From the NCBI GenBank assembly GCA_027665725.1, contig JAQDDS010000006.1, positions 1 through 64,000 on the forward strand: a stretch of DNA of 64,000 bases. Reading direction: 5' to 3'. Under the pieces are notes generated by a model, which saw nothing but the letters and a program-made list of their open reading frames with translations, was not told the origin of the DNA and ran no database searches. Source of the DNA: Streptococcaceae bacterium AF77-01CM03A (GTDB lineage Bacteria > Bacillota > Bacilli > Lactobacillales > Streptococcaceae). The position numbers and the translations under genes were made by a program. Of this stretch, positions 7,487 to 19,416 are shown in pieces; positions within the stretch are counted from its first letter, which is position 1, and each line of letters starts with the position of its first letter.

Positions 7487-9919
7487 ATGAAATATTCAAA
7501 AGCATTAAGAGAATGTATAGATAGCGCCTTTCTGGTAGCGAGTCGCTTTAATGCAGACTACCTGGAGTCTTGGCACCTACTGATTGCTATGGCCAATCAT
7601 AGCTACAGTGTTGCTGGAGCAACTTTGAACGAGTTTCCATATGAAATTGATCGTTTAGAGGAGGTCGCTATTGAATTAACAGAGGCAAACTTTAACCACA
7701 AGGAAGATTACAAGGAACTCCCTTTTTCCTATCGCTTAAACGTCTTGATGTTGGAGGCGGAACATGTTGCTTCGGTTGTACATGCCAAAGCATTGGGGAC
7801 AGAGCATCTTCTCTACGCTATCTTGCATGATGGCAATGCCCTAGCTACTCGCATTTTAGAAAAAGCAGGATTTTCTTATGAAGACCAGAAAGATCAAGTC
7901 AAGATTGCTGGACTTCGTCGTAGTCTTGAAGCTCGTGCTGGATGGACAAAGGAAGATTTGAAGGCTCTACGTCAGCGCCATCGCTCAGTAGCAGATAAGC
8001 AAAATTCTATGGCCAATATGATGGGTATGCCTCAAACTCCAAGTGGTGGTTTGGAAGATTACACTCATGACCTCACAGAGCAAGCTCGTTCAGGCAAATT
8101 GGAGCCAGTTATCGGACGTGATCAAGAAATCTCTCGTATGATCCAAATCTTGAGCCGTAAGACCAAAAACAATCCAGTTCTAGTTGGAGATGCAGGTGTT
8201 GGTAAAACAGCTTTGGCACTTGGCCTTGCGCAGCGAATTGCTAATGGAGATGTACCAGCTGAAATGGCTAAGATGCGTGTTCTAGAGCTTGACTTGATGA
8301 ATGTGGTTGCAGGAACTCGCTTCCGTGGGGATTTTGAAGAACGTATGAACAATATCATCAAAGATATCGAGGAAGATGGTAAGGTTATCCTCTTTATCGA
8401 TGAGCTTCATACTATTATGGGTTCAGGAAGTGGGATTGACTCGACCTTGGATGCGGCCAATATCCTAAAACCTGCCTTGGCACGTGGAACTCTGAGAACT
8501 GTCGGAGCAACCACTCAGGAAGAATACCAAAAACATATCGAAAAAGACGCAGCGCTTTCTCGTCGCTTTGCTAAAGTGATGATTGAGGAGCCGAGCGTGG
8601 CTGATAGTATGGCTATCTTACAAGGATTAAAAGCAACTTATGAGAAGCACCACCATGTCCAAATTACAGACGATGCAGTCGAAACAGCTGTTAAAATGGC
8701 GCATCGCTATTTGACAAGTCGTCACTTGCCAGACTCAGCGATTGATCTTTTGGATGAAGCGGCAGCAACTGTCCAAAATAAATCAAAGCACGCTAAAAAA
8801 GATGAGTCAGGCTTAACAGCAGCTGATAAGGCCTTGATGGATGGCAAATGGAAGCAAGCAGCGCAACTCATTTCAAAAGAGCAGGAAGCACCTGTTTACA
8901 AAGATGTAGTAAAAGAATCTGATATTTTGACAACTTTGAGTCGCTTGTCAGGTATTCCAGTTCAAAAATTGACACAAACGGATGCTAAGAAGTATCTCAA
9001 CCTTGAAGCTGAACTGCATAAACGTGTGATTGGACAGGAACAAGCTGTCTCTAGTATCAGTCGTGCCATTCGCCGAAATCAATCAGGTATTCGCAATAAC
9101 AAACGTCCAATTGGGTCCTTTATGTTTTTAGGACCAACTGGTGTTGGTAAAACTGAATTGGCTAAGGCTTTGGCAGAAGTCCTCTTTGATGACGAATCTG
9201 CCCTTATCCGCTTTGACATGAGTGAGTACATGGAGAAATTTGCAGCTAGCCGTCTCAACGGAGCTCCTCCAGGTTATGTAGGCTATGAAGAAGGTGGAGA
9301 GTTGACTGAGAAGGTCCGCAATAAACCATATTCAGTCTTGCTTTTTGATGAGGTAGAAAAGGCTCACCCAGATATCTTTAATGTGCTCTTGCAGGTCTTG
9401 GATGATGGTGTCTTGACGGACAGTAAAGGCCGTAAGGTTGATTTTTCAAATACCATCATTATCATGACGTCAAACCTTGGTGCAACAGCTCTTCGTGATG
9501 ACAAGACAGTCGGTTTTGGAGCTAAGGATATTCGTTTTGATCAGGAAAATATGGAAAAACGAATGTTTGAAGAGTTGAAAAAAACTTACCGCCCAGAGTT
9601 TATCAACCGTATTGATGAAAAAGTGGTCTTCCATAGCTTGTCAAGTCAAGATATGCAGGAAGTGGTTAAGATTATGGTCAAACCATTGATTGCTAGCCTA
9701 GCAGAAAAAGAAATTGCCTTGAAACTCCAAACATCTGCCCTTAAGCTTCTAGCTCAGAAGGGTTATGATCCAGAGATGGGGGCTCGTCCACTGCGCAGAA
9801 CTCTGCAAACAGAAGTAGAAGACAAACTAGCAGAACTCCTTCTTACAGGTGAACTGAAAGAAGGTAAGACACTTAAGATTGGTGTCAAAGCTGGTCAATT
9901 GAAATTTGATATTGTATAA
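7487..9919 (+). CDS. clpC: ATP-dependent Clp protease ATP-binding subunit ClpC
   Basis: An 810-residue class I Hsp100 unfoldase. The order is an N-terminal double Clp_N repeat (about 1-145), AAA-1 with Walker [10 protein letters not shown] at 234-242, a short middle domain (about 410-480), and AAA-2 with Walker [10 protein letters not shown] at 549-557. The loop VGF at 675-677 docks on ClpP. It unfolds substrates for ClpP and contributes to stress tolerance. Co-transcribed with ctsR and ended by a strong terminator. Length and motifs are intact. Confidence 0.97.
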   Translation: MKYSKALRECIDSAFLVASRFNADYLESWHLLIAMANHSYSVAGATLNEFPYEIDRLEEVAIELTEANFNHKEDYKELPFSYRLNVLMLEAEHVASVVHAKALGTEHLLYAILHDGNALATRILEKAGFSYEDQKDQVKIAGLRRSLEARAGWTKEDLKALRQRHRSVADKQNSMANMMGMPQTPSGGLEDYTHDLTEQARSGKLEPVIGRDQEISRMIQILSRKTKNNPVLVGDAGVGKTALALGLAQRIANGDVPAEMAKMRVLELDLMNVVAGTRFRGDFEERMNNIIKDIEEDGKVILFIDELHTIMGSGSGIDSTLDAANILKPALARGTLRTVGATTQEEYQKHIEKDAALSRRFAKVMIEEPSVADSMAILQGLKATYEKHHHVQITDDAVETAVKMAHRYLTSRHLPDSAIDLLDEAAATVQNKSKHAKKDESGLTAADKALMDGKWKQAAQLISKEQEAPVYKDVVKESDILTTLSRLSGIPVQKLTQTDAKKYLNLEAELHKRVIGQEQAVSSISRAIRRNQSGIRNNKRPIGSFMFLGPTGVGKTELAKALAEVLFDDESALIRFDMSEYMEKFAASRLNGAPPGYVGYEEGGELTEKVRNKPYSVLLFDEVEKAHPDIFNVLLQVLDDGVLTDSKGRKVDFSNTIIIMTSNLGATALRDDKTVGFGAKDIRFDQENMEKRMFEELKKTYRPEFINRIDEKVVFHSLSSQDMQEVVKIMVKPLIASLAEKEIALKLQTSALKLLAQKGYDPEMGARPLRRTLQTEVEDKLAELLLTGELKEGKTLKIGVKAGQLKFDIV

Positions 9920-9923
9920 AAAA

Positions 9924-9958
9924 GTGAGGTTGGAACAGATTGTTTCAGCCTCTTTTTT
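9924..9958 (+). terminator. ctsR-clpC terminator
   Basis: An 11-bp stem (9926-9936/9942-9952, two wobbles) is followed by T6. It begins a few bases after the clpC stop. Confidence 0.92.
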
Positions 9959-10101
9959 GAAAAGTTGTTACTCAAATAAGGACTTGGATTTTGCAGTTAG
10001 TTTAAGGATTTCAAAACAGAATTCTCCTGCTCAAGTTTTGTATGTCAAGTATAAAATTAATATCATGTGGCAACGTTTTTATAAAAAATAATAAAAAAGT
10101 G

Positions 10102-10151
10102 TTGACAAAGACAGAAAGATGGATTATAATATAAAATATAAAAAATTATAA
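10102..10151 (+). promoter_or_regulatory. nadR operon promoter with a dyad
   Basis: A perfect sigma-A promoter: TTGACA (10102-10107), 17 nt, TATAAT (10125-10130). The inverted repeat TTATAAT (10124-10130)-N14-ATTATAA (10145-10151) overlaps the -10 and the likely start point. Because the operon encodes an NrtR-like protein, this is a plausible operator. I did not match it to a published NrtR consensus. Confidence 0.75.
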
Positions 10152-10166
10152 AAAGGTTGAAAAGGC

Positions 10167-11225
10167 TTGAAAAAAAAGATAGCGGTGGTTTTTGGCACCT
10201 TTGCTCCCTTACATCAAGGGCATATTGATTTAATCCAAAGAGCTAAACGTCAATGTGATACTGTATGGGTGGTAGTTTCAGGTTATAAGGGAGATCGTGG
10301 TGAACAGGTAGGGCTTACACTACAAAAGAGATTTCGATATATTCGTGAAGCTTTTCGAGATGATGAGTTGACCTCTGTTTGTAAACTTGACGAAACCAAT
10401 ATTCCACGCTATCCAATGGGCTGGCAGGAGTGGTTGGATCAGATGTTGCAGGCCATTTCCTATGACCAGACTGGTGAGGAACTAATCTTTTTTGTAGGAG
10501 AGTCCGAATACCAACAAGAATTGTCAGAACGTGGTTTTGAGACAGTTCTACAGGAAAGAAAATTTGGAATTTCGGCTACCATGATTCGAGAAAATCCAAG
10601 CAAATATTGGAAATATATCGCTCAACCTTTCCGCCGTCAGTTTACGAAAAAAGTGTTGATTATGGGAAGTGCGAGTAATGGGAAAACAACTCTAGCCAAG
10701 GATTTAGCTCGTTTTTATGATGCGCCAGTCAGTCTGGAATATGCTCGTGAGTATCAGATAAAAAATAATGTCCGAGATGATGAGCTTACCCCAAAAGATT
10801 ATTATTACCTTCTTTTGGGCCAATATGACCAAACTTCCAAGTTAATCGATAGCCATGCCAATCGAGGCCTGGTCATTGCAGATACCAACTCACTAGTAAC
10901 CAAGGGCTACTACGATTACTACATGGAAAGCGAAGAGCAGGAGGACTTGTCCGTAGAGACCTTTGATAATCTCTTTGTTTCCATCTTAGCCAAGGAAAAG
11001 TGGGATTTAATCCTCTTTGTGCAACCTGTCGGCTCTTATGTCAATGATGGTTTTCGCGACATGACCATGGCAGAAGACCATATCCGTCACAGTTTTTCTC
11101 AGCATTTGGATATGATGAGGGAGCAATATCTAGCCAATATCCCTCATGTTTATCTAGCTGATGATTATCTAGGAAATTATGAAGCAGCAAAAGTAGCTAT
11201 TGATGCCATTTACCAAGCAGATTAG
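10167..11225 (+). CDS. nadR: bifunctional NadR-type NMN adenylyltransferase/ribosylnicotinamide kinase
   Basis: A 352-residue cytoplasmic enzyme of NAD salvage. The N-terminal nucleotidyltransferase domain carries GTFAPLHQGH, with H16-x-G18-H19 as the catalytic HxGH. The C-terminal kinase domain has the P-loop GSASNGKTT at 167-175. It should phosphorylate nicotinamide riboside to NMN and adenylate NMN to NAD. The start is TTG at 10167, with AAAGG about 10 nt upstream. Unlike E. coli NadR there is no N-terminal HTH; control probably falls to the NrtR-like protein two genes down. Confidence 0.9.
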   Translation: MKKKIAVVFGTFAPLHQGHIDLIQRAKRQCDTVWVVVSGYKGDRGEQVGLTLQKRFRYIREAFRDDELTSVCKLDETNIPRYPMGWQEWLDQMLQAISYDQTGEELIFFVGESEYQQELSERGFETVLQERKFGISATMIRENPSKYWKYIAQPFRRQFTKKVLIMGSASNGKTTLAKDLARFYDAPVSLEYAREYQIKNNVRDDELTPKDYYYLLLGQYDQTSKLIDSHANRGLVIADTNSLVTKGYYDYYMESEEQEDLSVETFDNLFVSILAKEKWDLILFVQPVGSYVNDGFRDMTMAEDHIRHSFSQHLDMMREQYLANIPHVYLADDYLGNYEAAKVAIDAIYQAD

Positions 11226-11234
11226 GAGAAGAAA

Positions 11235-12011
11235 ATGAAAAAAATAACTGAAAAAATCACACGATTTATTGAAAACTTTAAAAATGTTCACGCAGAAGCT
11301 CGTAAAATTGGTTTTACAGGAGTTATGCATTTGCTTTGGAAAGACCTCTTTGTAGGACGTAGTCTTTTCCAGTGGCTCTATTTGATTGTTTTATCAAGTG
11401 TCCCTCTTATTCTGGAGTTTACACAAAACACGGAAAGTCATGACTGGATTGGTCTCTTAGCCTCTTGGACAGGGATTGTCTGTGTTATCTTAGTAGCTGA
11501 AGGTCGAGCTAGTAACTACCTTTTTGGAGCTATTAACTCTGCAATCTATTTGGTCCTAGCTATGAATGCGACTTTCTACGGTGAAGTTTTGACAACAGTT
11601 TATTTCTTTGTCATGCAGCCTATTGGTCTCTATACTTGGTTGTCTAATCGGATTAATGAGCAAGGAAAACCAGAAGAATCTCACTTTGAAGCTAAGAAAC
11701 TTGGCCTGATTGATTGGCTCAAATATTTGGCTTTGACTGCTATCATCTGGATTGGTATGGGCTTGGCTTACCAAAGTATCAATAGCGCTCGCCCTTTCCG
11801 TGACAGTGTTACCGATGCGACCAATGGTGTTGGTCAACTCTTGATGACACGTCTTTACCGGGAGCAATGGATTTTCTGGATTGCAACCAATCTCTTTAGT
11901 ATCTACCTCTGGTGGGGCGAAAACATCCATATCCAAGGAATGTACTGGGTCTACACCATCAATAGTCTAGTCGGTTGGTACCAATGGACTAAGGCTGTCA
12001 AGGAGGGATAA
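11235..12011 (+). CDS. pnuC: nicotinamide riboside transporter PnuC
   Basis: A 258-residue membrane protein with about seven hydrophobic segments and PnuC-family signatures (FGAINSAIYLVLA, QPIGLYTW, and aromatic-rich TMs with NSLVGWYQW at the end). It facilitates uptake of nicotinamide riboside, which the adjacent NadR kinase traps as NMN. A GGAGAAG site precedes the ATG, 9 nt after nadR. The C-terminus is 1 nt from the next start. Confidence 0.92.
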   Translation: MKKITEKITRFIENFKNVHAEARKIGFTGVMHLLWKDLFVGRSLFQWLYLIVLSSVPLILEFTQNTESHDWIGLLASWTGIVCVILVAEGRASNYLFGAINSAIYLVLAMNATFYGEVLTTVYFFVMQPIGLYTWLSNRINEQGKPEESHFEAKKLGLIDWLKYLALTAIIWIGMGLAYQSINSARPFRDSVTDATNGVGQLLMTRLYREQWIFWIATNLFSIYLWWGENIHIQGMYWVYTINSLVGWYQWTKAVKEG

Positions 12012-12012
12012 G

Positions 12013-12786
12013 ATGACTGAAACGATAATCCCGGCTGGAATGACAGAGAGAGAATATTTTGAGATTCATGCGACTGAGAAGGAATTTTTAGACTGGTATT
12101 GCAAACAGGATCTTCCTCAGTATGAAAAACCGAGCGTGACGGTAGATATGGTAGCTTATTGCTTTGTGGAAGGGAAAATCAAACTCTTACTAATCCGCCG
12201 TAAGGCCCATCCTTATAAGAACTGTTTGGCCTTGGTCGGTGGTTTTATGGATAAAGGGGAAGATGCTGCCCATGCTTGTCAGCGTGAGGTAAAAGAAGAA
12301 ATCAATCTTGATCTTCCACTAGAAAAGATTGAACAACTAGTGACAGTATCGACTCCAGGTCGTGATCCGCGGGGCTGGACGGTTACTATCGCCCACTTGG
12401 TGTATCTACCTAGCCGCGCACTTGATCTCGTTCAAGCTGGAGATGATGCCAAGGATGTGGTTTTTGTCGATGTTGATTTTCAGACGGGGAAGTGTTTCCT
12501 AGAGGGACTAGAGCTGGGGGAGCAAGCCTTCGCATTTGACCATTATGCCATTATCCAAGAGTCAATTAAACGAATCCAAGGGCGTCTTGACTGGAATCCG
12601 ACCTTTCTCTATCTGCTAGAGGAGGAATTCACTGTCTATGAAGGAACCGAATTAGTCAATCTCATCAACCCAGGACGACCAATCGTCAGCAATAACTTTC
12701 TTGTAAAATACGGTGAGTATGTAGAAGAAGTTGGGCTCAAACGAGTGCCTAAAAAGAAACCAAGAAAAACCTATCGATTGAAATAA
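12013..12786 (+). CDS. nrtR: NrtR-like Nudix transcriptional regulator
   Basis: A 257-residue protein with a Nudix fold (about 40-165) and a C-terminal winged-helix region (about 170-240), the NrtR architecture. The Nudix box is GGFMDKGEDAAHACQREVKE, with G77, E83, R91, E92, E95 and E96. The usual glycine near the end is Asn98, so catalysis may be lost, as in other NrtR sensors that bind ADP-ribose-like ligands. Placement directly after nadR-pnuC supports a role as repressor of NAD salvage. A plain ADP-ribose hydrolase is the alternative. Confidence 0.85.
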   Translation: MTETIIPAGMTEREYFEIHATEKEFLDWYCKQDLPQYEKPSVTVDMVAYCFVEGKIKLLLIRRKAHPYKNCLALVGGFMDKGEDAAHACQREVKEEINLDLPLEKIEQLVTVSTPGRDPRGWTVTIAHLVYLPSRALDLVQAGDDAKDVVFVDVDFQTGKCFLEGLELGEQAFAFDHYAIIQESIKRIQGRLDWNPTFLYLLEEEFTVYEGTELVNLINPGRPIVSNNFLVKYGEYVEEVGLKRVPKKKPRKTYRLK

Positions 12787-12951
12787 AAAGCTTGGGAGCA
12801 GAAATCGATAGCTCAAGTCTTGGTTTCCTAGTTTCAGTCCTGAGAAGTTTCAACAAGTTCGATGACTGGTTGAGCTTGAGAATAGAGAAAATAAAGTTTG
12901 TGTTAAAAGTCAATTCAGCTATCGTATTAAAGGTTTATTATTCATAAAAAA

Positions 12952-12983
12952 GTGAGGTCGGGATTTTGTCCCGACCTCTTTTT
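12952..12983. terminator. bidirectional terminator between nrtR and the small membrane gene
   Basis: A 10-bp stem GAGGTCGGGA (12954-12963)/TCCCGACCTC (12969-12978) has T5 on the plus side and A6 before it, serving both converging genes. The 150 nt between nrtR and this site shows no gene. Confidence 0.9.
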
Positions 12984-12985
12984 GT

Positions 12986-13216
12986 TTAAGGATGTTTATC
13001 TTTATTAGAATTACTCATGGTTCGAATGAAGAAATCCTTGTATTTATATTTTAAATAATGTTCGTGTAAGTATAGTAGAGACATATAGACAATCATGAAG
13101 ATTGTGGTTAAATAAAATAAATCAAATGTAGTCTGGGCATAGCGACTTGCAGACTGATAAGAGCAGAAAGCACCTAAAATTATCCAAGGAAGATATTTGT
13201 AATATTTCTTTGACAT
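12986..13216 (-). CDS. small membrane protein of unknown function
   Basis: A 76-residue protein with two hydrophobic segments (about 8-25 and 33-52) and a basic, polar C-terminal tail. It has no recognised domain. The open frame extends to 13303, but the ATG at 13216 has GGAGGTG 8 nt upstream and is the clear start. A promoter TTGCAT-16-TATAAT (minus strand, about 13250-13277) precedes it. Function unknown. Confidence 0.75.
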   Translation of the reverse strand: MSKKYYKYLPWIILGAFCSYQSASRYAQTTFDLFYLTTIFMIVYMSLLYLHEHYLKYKYKDFFIRTMSNSNKDKHP

Positions 13217-13415
13217 AAACCTACACCTCCAATATCCTATTTCAATTTTATTATAGTCCTTCAAGAAAAAAATGCAAGCGATTACACTTTTAAAAGATAG
13301 CATTTCAGTAAGAAGAATTTTTCTGTTTTTTTAAATTTTTAACGAATAATAAGGATAGGAGGGAAAAGGAAATAAATATACTCAAAAATAATTCTAAAAA
13401 ATTTTAGATAAATAG

Positions 13416-13444
13416 TTGACAGATTTAAAAACAAATATTACAAT
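13416..13444 (+). promoter_or_regulatory. promoter of the lipoprotein gene
   Basis: TTGACA (13416-13421), a 17-nt spacer, TACAAT (13439-13444). Confidence 0.75.
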
Positions 13445-13498
13445 ATCATTACAGAAGTATTTCGAAACATTTCAAAAAGATTACAGGAGGTAAATGTT

Positions 13499-14194
13499 AT
13501 GAAAACAAAACATTCCATTCGTTTACTAGCAGTTGCCGTATTGGCTTCAACTTTGCTTTTAGGAGCATGTGGTAATAAAAAAGAAGAAGCTAAAAATGAC
13601 AATGCTAATAAAACAACACAAACCACGTCAAGTTCAAAGGCAAGTTCTTCTAACAAAGATAGTAAATCTCAAGCTTCAACAAGCACCACTACTTCAGAAA
13701 AAGCTAAAGCTTCCTCTGAACAAACTTCAAGTCCTACAACTCAGGGTCAAGAATCTAACCAAGCTGCACCAACTCCCCAAGCGCCTCAGCAACAGGAAAC
13801 CCCAGCCCAATCATCTTCTAATCAGCAAGCTTCACAAAATCAATCTAATCAAGCAAGCCAGTCAACTTATGATCCAACAACTGACCGCAAATTACAGGAT
13901 CAGCAGGCAGAACACAATAAACGTTACAAAGGCGTTTTAACGATGGTTGATGGTGATTTTTCAGCAGCAGCAGGAAGTTGGAAGGGAGCAAATGGCGAAA
14001 CCATTACAGTTTCACCAAGTGGCCAGTTCACAGTAGAAACAGCTGATGGAAAGAAAGAAAACTATTCTATCCGAGGTTATGCTTACACTCTTGACGATGG
14101 TAAGTATAATGCTAAGATTGGTGGCGGAAAAGTCATCCAAATTACAACAGGTGCGGATGGTACAGTTTCTAGTGTTGTCTTGGTTCAACCATAA
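13499..14194 (+). CDS. lipoprotein with Ser/Thr/Gln-rich linker and C-terminal DUF6287-like domain
   Basis: A 231-residue surface lipoprotein. The signal peptide ends in lipobox LLGAC (Cys about 24). A low-complexity Ser/Thr/Gln/Ala stalk (about 30-125) follows, then a globular beta-rich domain (about 145-231) beginning LTMVDGDFSAAAGSWKGANG. That pattern resembles the DUF6287 domain of streptococcal lipoproteins; the assignment is from memory. The stalk looks like a spacer that lifts the domain through the wall. The ATG follows AGGAGG. Ligand unknown. Monocistronic. Confidence 0.85.
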   Translation: MKTKHSIRLLAVAVLASTLLLGACGNKKEEAKNDNANKTTQTTSSSKASSSNKDSKSQASTSTTTSEKAKASSEQTSSPTTQGQESNQAAPTPQAPQQQETPAQSSSNQQASQNQSNQASQSTYDPTTDRKLQDQQAEHNKRYKGVLTMVDGDFSAAAGSWKGANGETITVSPSGQFTVETADGKKENYSIRGYAYTLDDGKYNAKIGGGKVIQITTGADGTVSSVVLVQP

Positions 14195-14224
14195 AAGCTA
14201 GTGTTAAGACTTTGCTCAAATTAA

Positions 14225-14261
14225 TAAAAACCCGTAACTCAGTGGAGGTTACGGGTTTTTA
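14225..14261. terminator. bidirectional terminator between the lipoprotein gene and dusB
   Basis: A 13-bp perfect stem AAAAACCCGTAAC/GTTACGGGTTTTT, with T-rich flanks on both strands. Confidence 0.92.
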
Positions 14262-14268
14262 TTAACTT

Positions 14269-15249
14269 TTAAGCTTTATCTAATTGCAAGAGGGCTTCAA
14301 TCTCAGCCAGAGTGCTAGCTTGTGAAATAGCTCCACGGAGTTTAGCAGCTCCGGATGTACCACGGAGATAGTGAGGAGCTAGGCCACGGAATTCACGGAC
14401 AGCGATATTCTCACCTTTAAGGTCAATCAAGCGTTTTAAGTGCTCGTAGGCGATTTTCATCTTGTCTTCAAAGGTCAAATCAGGCAGGATTTCTCCTGTT
14501 TCAAAGTAATGATTGATTTGATTGAAGAGGTAAGGATTCCCCATAGCTGCGCGTCCAATCATAACAGCGTCAGCACCAACTTCTTCGATACGTTGTTTGG
14601 CTTCTTGGACAGTACGGATGTCACCGTTAGCGATGAATGGAATCTTTGTCAGAGCTTGGGCAACCTTGTGAAGAGTCTCAAGGTCCGCATGGCCAGTGTA
14701 CATCTGTTCACGTGTACGACCGTGCATAGCAAGGGCAGAAACACCAGCAGCTTCAGCGGCTAGGGCATTCTCAACTGCTAGGGATGGGTCCGACCAACCT
14801 GTCCGCATTTTAACAGTGAGGGGGATATCAAGGACAGCTTGGACCTTGTTGATGATAGAGTAAATCTTATCTGGGTCCTTGAGCCACATAGCCCCAGCTT
14901 CATTTTTCACGATTTTGTTAACTGGGCAGCCCATGTTGATATCGACGATATCGGTCTTAGTGTTTTCTTGGATGAATTCTGCTGCGCGTGCGAGGCTGTC
15001 TTCATCACTACCAAAAAGTTGGATAGAAACCGGGTTTTCCCCTTCATCGATATGAAGCATGTGAAGAGTCTTTTCATTATTGTATTGGATACCTTTGTCA
15101 GAGACCATTTCCATGACCACAAGACCTGCTCCAAGTTCTTTTGCAATGGTACGGAAGGCTGAGTTGGTCACACCGGCCATGGGTGCTAAAACGGTACGAT
15201 TGGGAATCTCAACATTGCCAATCATAAAAGGTGTATTAAGATTTGTCAC
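14269..15249 (-). CDS. dusB: tRNA-dihydrouridine synthase (DusB type)
   Basis: A 326-residue FMN enzyme that reduces uridines in the tRNA D loop. The TIM-barrel domain begins [19 protein letters not shown]. The catalytic cysteine is in NMGCPVNK, the FMN phosphate site in IANGDI and [11 protein letters not shown], and a C-terminal helical tRNA-recognition domain follows. The start chosen is GTG at 15249, 9 nt after GGAGG; the longer frame from 15279 lies inside hslO. It overlaps the end of hslO by 14 nt, so the two are translationally coupled. Confidence 0.92.
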   Translation of the reverse strand: MTNLNTPFMIGNVEIPNRTVLAPMAGVTNSAFRTIAKELGAGLVVMEMVSDKGIQYNNEKTLHMLHIDEGENPVSIQLFGSDEDSLARAAEFIQENTKTDIVDINMGCPVNKIVKNEAGAMWLKDPDKIYSIINKVQAVLDIPLTVKMRTGWSDPSLAVENALAAEAAGVSALAMHGRTREQMYTGHADLETLHKVAQALTKIPFIANGDIRTVQEAKQRIEEVGADAVMIGRAAMGNPYLFNQINHYFETGEILPDLTFEDKMKIAYEHLKRLIDLKGENIAVREFRGLAPHYLRGTSGAAKLRGAISQASTLAEIEALLQLDKA

Positions 15250-16108
15250 GAATGAGTTCCTCCAAGTCGTTTTCATCAAAGTTGTAAGTAGTTTGGCAGA
15301 ACTGACAAGTAATTTCTGCCCCGTGGTCTTCCTCTTTCATTTCTTCAAGGTCTGAGCTTGGAAGGCTGGCAAGAGCGTTCATAAAACGGTCTTTGCTGCA
15401 GTCACATTGGAAACGAATTTCTTCTTCAGATAGGCGTTTGTAAGATTCGTCACCATAGATGGCCTTGAGAAGGGCTTCGATATGGTCATCGCTTTCCAGA
15501 AGGGTTGAGATGGCTGGCATTTCTTGGATGCGTTTTTCAAAGCGGGCAATCTCTTCTTCCTTGGCCCCTGGCAACACTTGGAGAAGGAAACCTCCGGCAA
15601 CTTCGACCTTGTCGTCTTTATCCAAAAGAACATTGAGCCCGACTGCTGAAGGGGTTTGTTGGCTTTCAGTCAGGTAGTATGCCAAGTCTTCACCGATTTC
15701 CCCAGAGATGAGGGGAGTCATGGAGTTGTAGGGATTTCCAGTACCGTAGTCTGTGATAACGAGAAATTGGCCATTGCCGACAAAAGGTCCGACAAGGACT
15801 TCACCAGTTGCAGTCTTTTTGATGTCAACACCTGGATTTTGAACGTAGCCCTTGACATTGCCCTTGGTATCTGCGACCGTGATGATGGCACCGAGAGAGC
15901 TGGTTCCAAGAACTTTAACAGTTAGTTTGGTATTTCCTTTTTCATTGGCTGCGAGAATTTGGCTAGCGATAAGGGTACGGCCAAGTGCAACAGTTGAACT
16001 GGCTTGAGTTTGATGTTTTTCTTGAGCAGTGCGGACGGTTTCAGTGCTATCAAGGACAAAAGCACGAAAGGCTCCGCTTTCTGATATTGTTTTAATAATT
16101 TTATCCAT
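15236..16108 (-). CDS. hslO: redox-regulated chaperone Hsp33
   Basis: A 290-residue holdase chaperone activated by oxidation. The C-terminal zinc switch is visible as CDC (FQCDCSKDR) and CQFC (TCQFCQTT). The frame continues upstream to 16354, but that part overlaps the divergent gene; ATG 16108 gives the family start [17 protein letters not shown]. The -10-like TATGCT lies only about 14 nt before the ATG and no ribosome site is clear, so the leader is very short. First gene of an operon with dusB. A protective chaperone fits a bacterium that makes H2O2 (see glpO). Confidence 0.93.
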   Translation of the reverse strand: MDKIIKTISESGAFRAFVLDSTETVRTAQEKHQTQASSTVALGRTLIASQILAANEKGNTKLTVKVLGTSSLGAIITVADTKGNVKGYVQNPGVDIKKTATGEVLVGPFVGNGQFLVITDYGTGNPYNSMTPLISGEIGEDLAYYLTESQQTPSAVGLNVLLDKDDKVEVAGGFLLQVLPGAKEEEIARFEKRIQEMPAISTLLESDDHIEALLKAIYGDESYKRLSEEEIRFQCDCSKDRFMNALASLPSSDLEEMKEEDHGAEITCQFCQTTYNFDENDLEELIRDKS

Positions 16109-16272
16109 AGCTACTATTTTAGCATAAAAATGCCCAAAGGGGGAGTCGTGTGTTTGCTGTTTCTGTGGAATAATGACGAGGAAATCAACCTTAAAATAAA
16201 ATGAGAAACAGATTATTTCCGCATTTGAAAGAATTATGCTATGCTTGAAGGAGAAAATGAAAGGGGTAACAA

Positions 16273-17700
16273 ATGTATTTAGGTGATTTGATGGAAAAAG
16301 CCGAATCTGGTCAATTTTTAGTCCTTTCCTTTCTATTACAAGATTCGCAGACAACAGTCAAGGAAGCCATGGAAGAAACAGGTTTTTCAAAGGCGACCTT
16401 AACCAAGTACATTTCTCTGATTAACGAAAATGCCTTGGAAAGAGGGCTAGAGCTGACCATTCACTTGGAAGATGAAAATCTGCGTTTGTCGATTGGTGCA
16501 GATACCAAGGGAAGAGAGATTCGGAGCTTGTTTCTAGAGAATGCCATTAAGTACCAAATTTTGGTTTACCTTCTCTATCACCAACAGTTTCTAGCCCATC
16601 AACTGGCTCAAGAATTGATGATTAGCGAGGCCACGCTTGGTCGCCACTTAGCTAGTCTAAATCAGATTTTGTCAGAGTTTGACTTATCCATCCAAAATGG
16701 TCGTTGGCGAGGTCCGGAGCATCAGATTCGCTATTTCTATTTCTGCCTTTTCCGCAAGGTCTGGTCCAGTCAGGAGTGGGAAAGTCATATGCAGAAAGCG
16801 GAGAGAAAGCAGGATATTGCTACCCTAGAAGAAATCTGCGGTGCCAGCTTGTCTTCGAGTCAGAAATTAGACTTGGTTCTCTGGACTCATATCAGTCAAC
16901 AGCGCCTTCGGGTTAATGCCTGTCAATTTCAGGTTATAGAAGAAAAAATGCGGGGCTATTTTGACAATATTTTCTACTTTCGTCTACTTGGCAAGGCTTC
17001 TTCTTTTTTTGGTGGGCAGCACATTCCTCTAGGAACTGAGGATGGGGAGATGATGATTTTCTTCTCTTTCCTCTTGTCTCATCGCATTTTGCCCCTTCAT
17101 ACCATGGAGTACATACTCGGATTTGGGGGAGAACTTGCGGCTTTACTGACACAAATGATCCAGGAAATGAAGAAGGAGAAGCTATTAGGGGACTATACAG
17201 AGGACCATATCACTTATGAACTGAGTCAACTTTGTGGTCAAGTTTATCTATACAAGGGCTATATCTTGCAAGATCGATACAAGTATCAGATAGAGCATCG
17301 CCACCCTTATTTGCTGATGGAGCATGATTTTCGAGATATTGCTCAGAAAATTTTCGCCTCCTTGCCAGCCTTTCATCAGGGGACGGATCTGGATAAAAAA
17401 ATCCTTTGGGAATGGCTTCAGTTGATGGAGTATATGGCAGAAAATATAGGCAAGCATCTGAGAATAGGGCTAGATCTAACAGCAGGCTTCCTTGTTTTTT
17501 CGAGAATGTCAGCCCTTTTAAAACGATATTTGGAGTACAATCGCTTCATTACCATCGAAGCCTATGACCGTACTCGTCATTATGACTTGCTGGTTACAAA
17601 TAACCCTATCCATAAGAAAGAACAAACACCTGTCTACTATTTGAAAAATGATTTGGACATCGAAGATTTAGCTACGATCCGTCAGATGCTATTTGCCTAA
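16273..17700 (+). CDS. Mga-like transcriptional regulator (HTH plus PRD-like domains)
   Basis: A 475-residue regulator. The N-terminal winged HTH (about 15-60, [20 protein letters not shown]) and a second HTH (about 110-150, [16 protein letters not shown]) match the HTH_Mga arrangement. They are followed by a long PRD-like alpha-helical region and a short C-terminal EIIB-like segment (about 420-475). Related Mga-type proteins control surface and sugar genes. It is divergent from hslO and just upstream of glpKOF, so it could sense glycerol or PTS status; that link is inference. An alternative start is ATG 16291. Confidence 0.88.
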   Translation: MYLGDLMEKAESGQFLVLSFLLQDSQTTVKEAMEETGFSKATLTKYISLINENALERGLELTIHLEDENLRLSIGADTKGREIRSLFLENAIKYQILVYLLYHQQFLAHQLAQELMISEATLGRHLASLNQILSEFDLSIQNGRWRGPEHQIRYFYFCLFRKVWSSQEWESHMQKAERKQDIATLEEICGASLSSSQKLDLVLWTHISQQRLRVNACQFQVIEEKMRGYFDNIFYFRLLGKASSFFGGQHIPLGTEDGEMMIFFSFLLSHRILPLHTMEYILGFGGELAALLTQMIQEMKKEKLLGDYTEDHITYELSQLCGQVYLYKGYILQDRYKYQIEHRHPYLLMEHDFRDIAQKIFASLPAFHQGTDLDKKILWEWLQLMEYMAENIGKHLRIGLDLTAGFLVFSRMSALLKRYLEYNRFITIEAYDRTRHYDLLVTNNPIHKKEQTPVYYLKNDLDIEDLATIRQMLFA

Positions 17701-17726
17701 AAGACCTGATTTTTCAGGTCTTTTTT
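17701..17726 (+). terminator. terminator of the Mga-like gene
   Basis: A 9-bp stem AAGACCTGA/TCAGGTCTT with T tail, starting directly at the stop codon. Confidence 0.92.
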
Positions 17727-17760
17727 GTGAAATTCGCACAATCTCCTCACTTTTTTTTAA

Positions 17761-19365
<1,605 letters not shown>

Positions 19366-19416
19366 TAACAACTAATACTGGGAGAATAAATCGACTCAGT
19401 TAGAAAGTGTGTAAAT

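Noticed and set aside
9906..10091. 61-codon ORF after clpC
   Set aside because: It overlaps the clpC end and contains the clpC terminator; no ribosome site.
12787..12950. BOX or RUP repeat element after nrtR
   Set aside because: No match to the BOX A/B/C or RUP sequences that I remember; only short partial stems.
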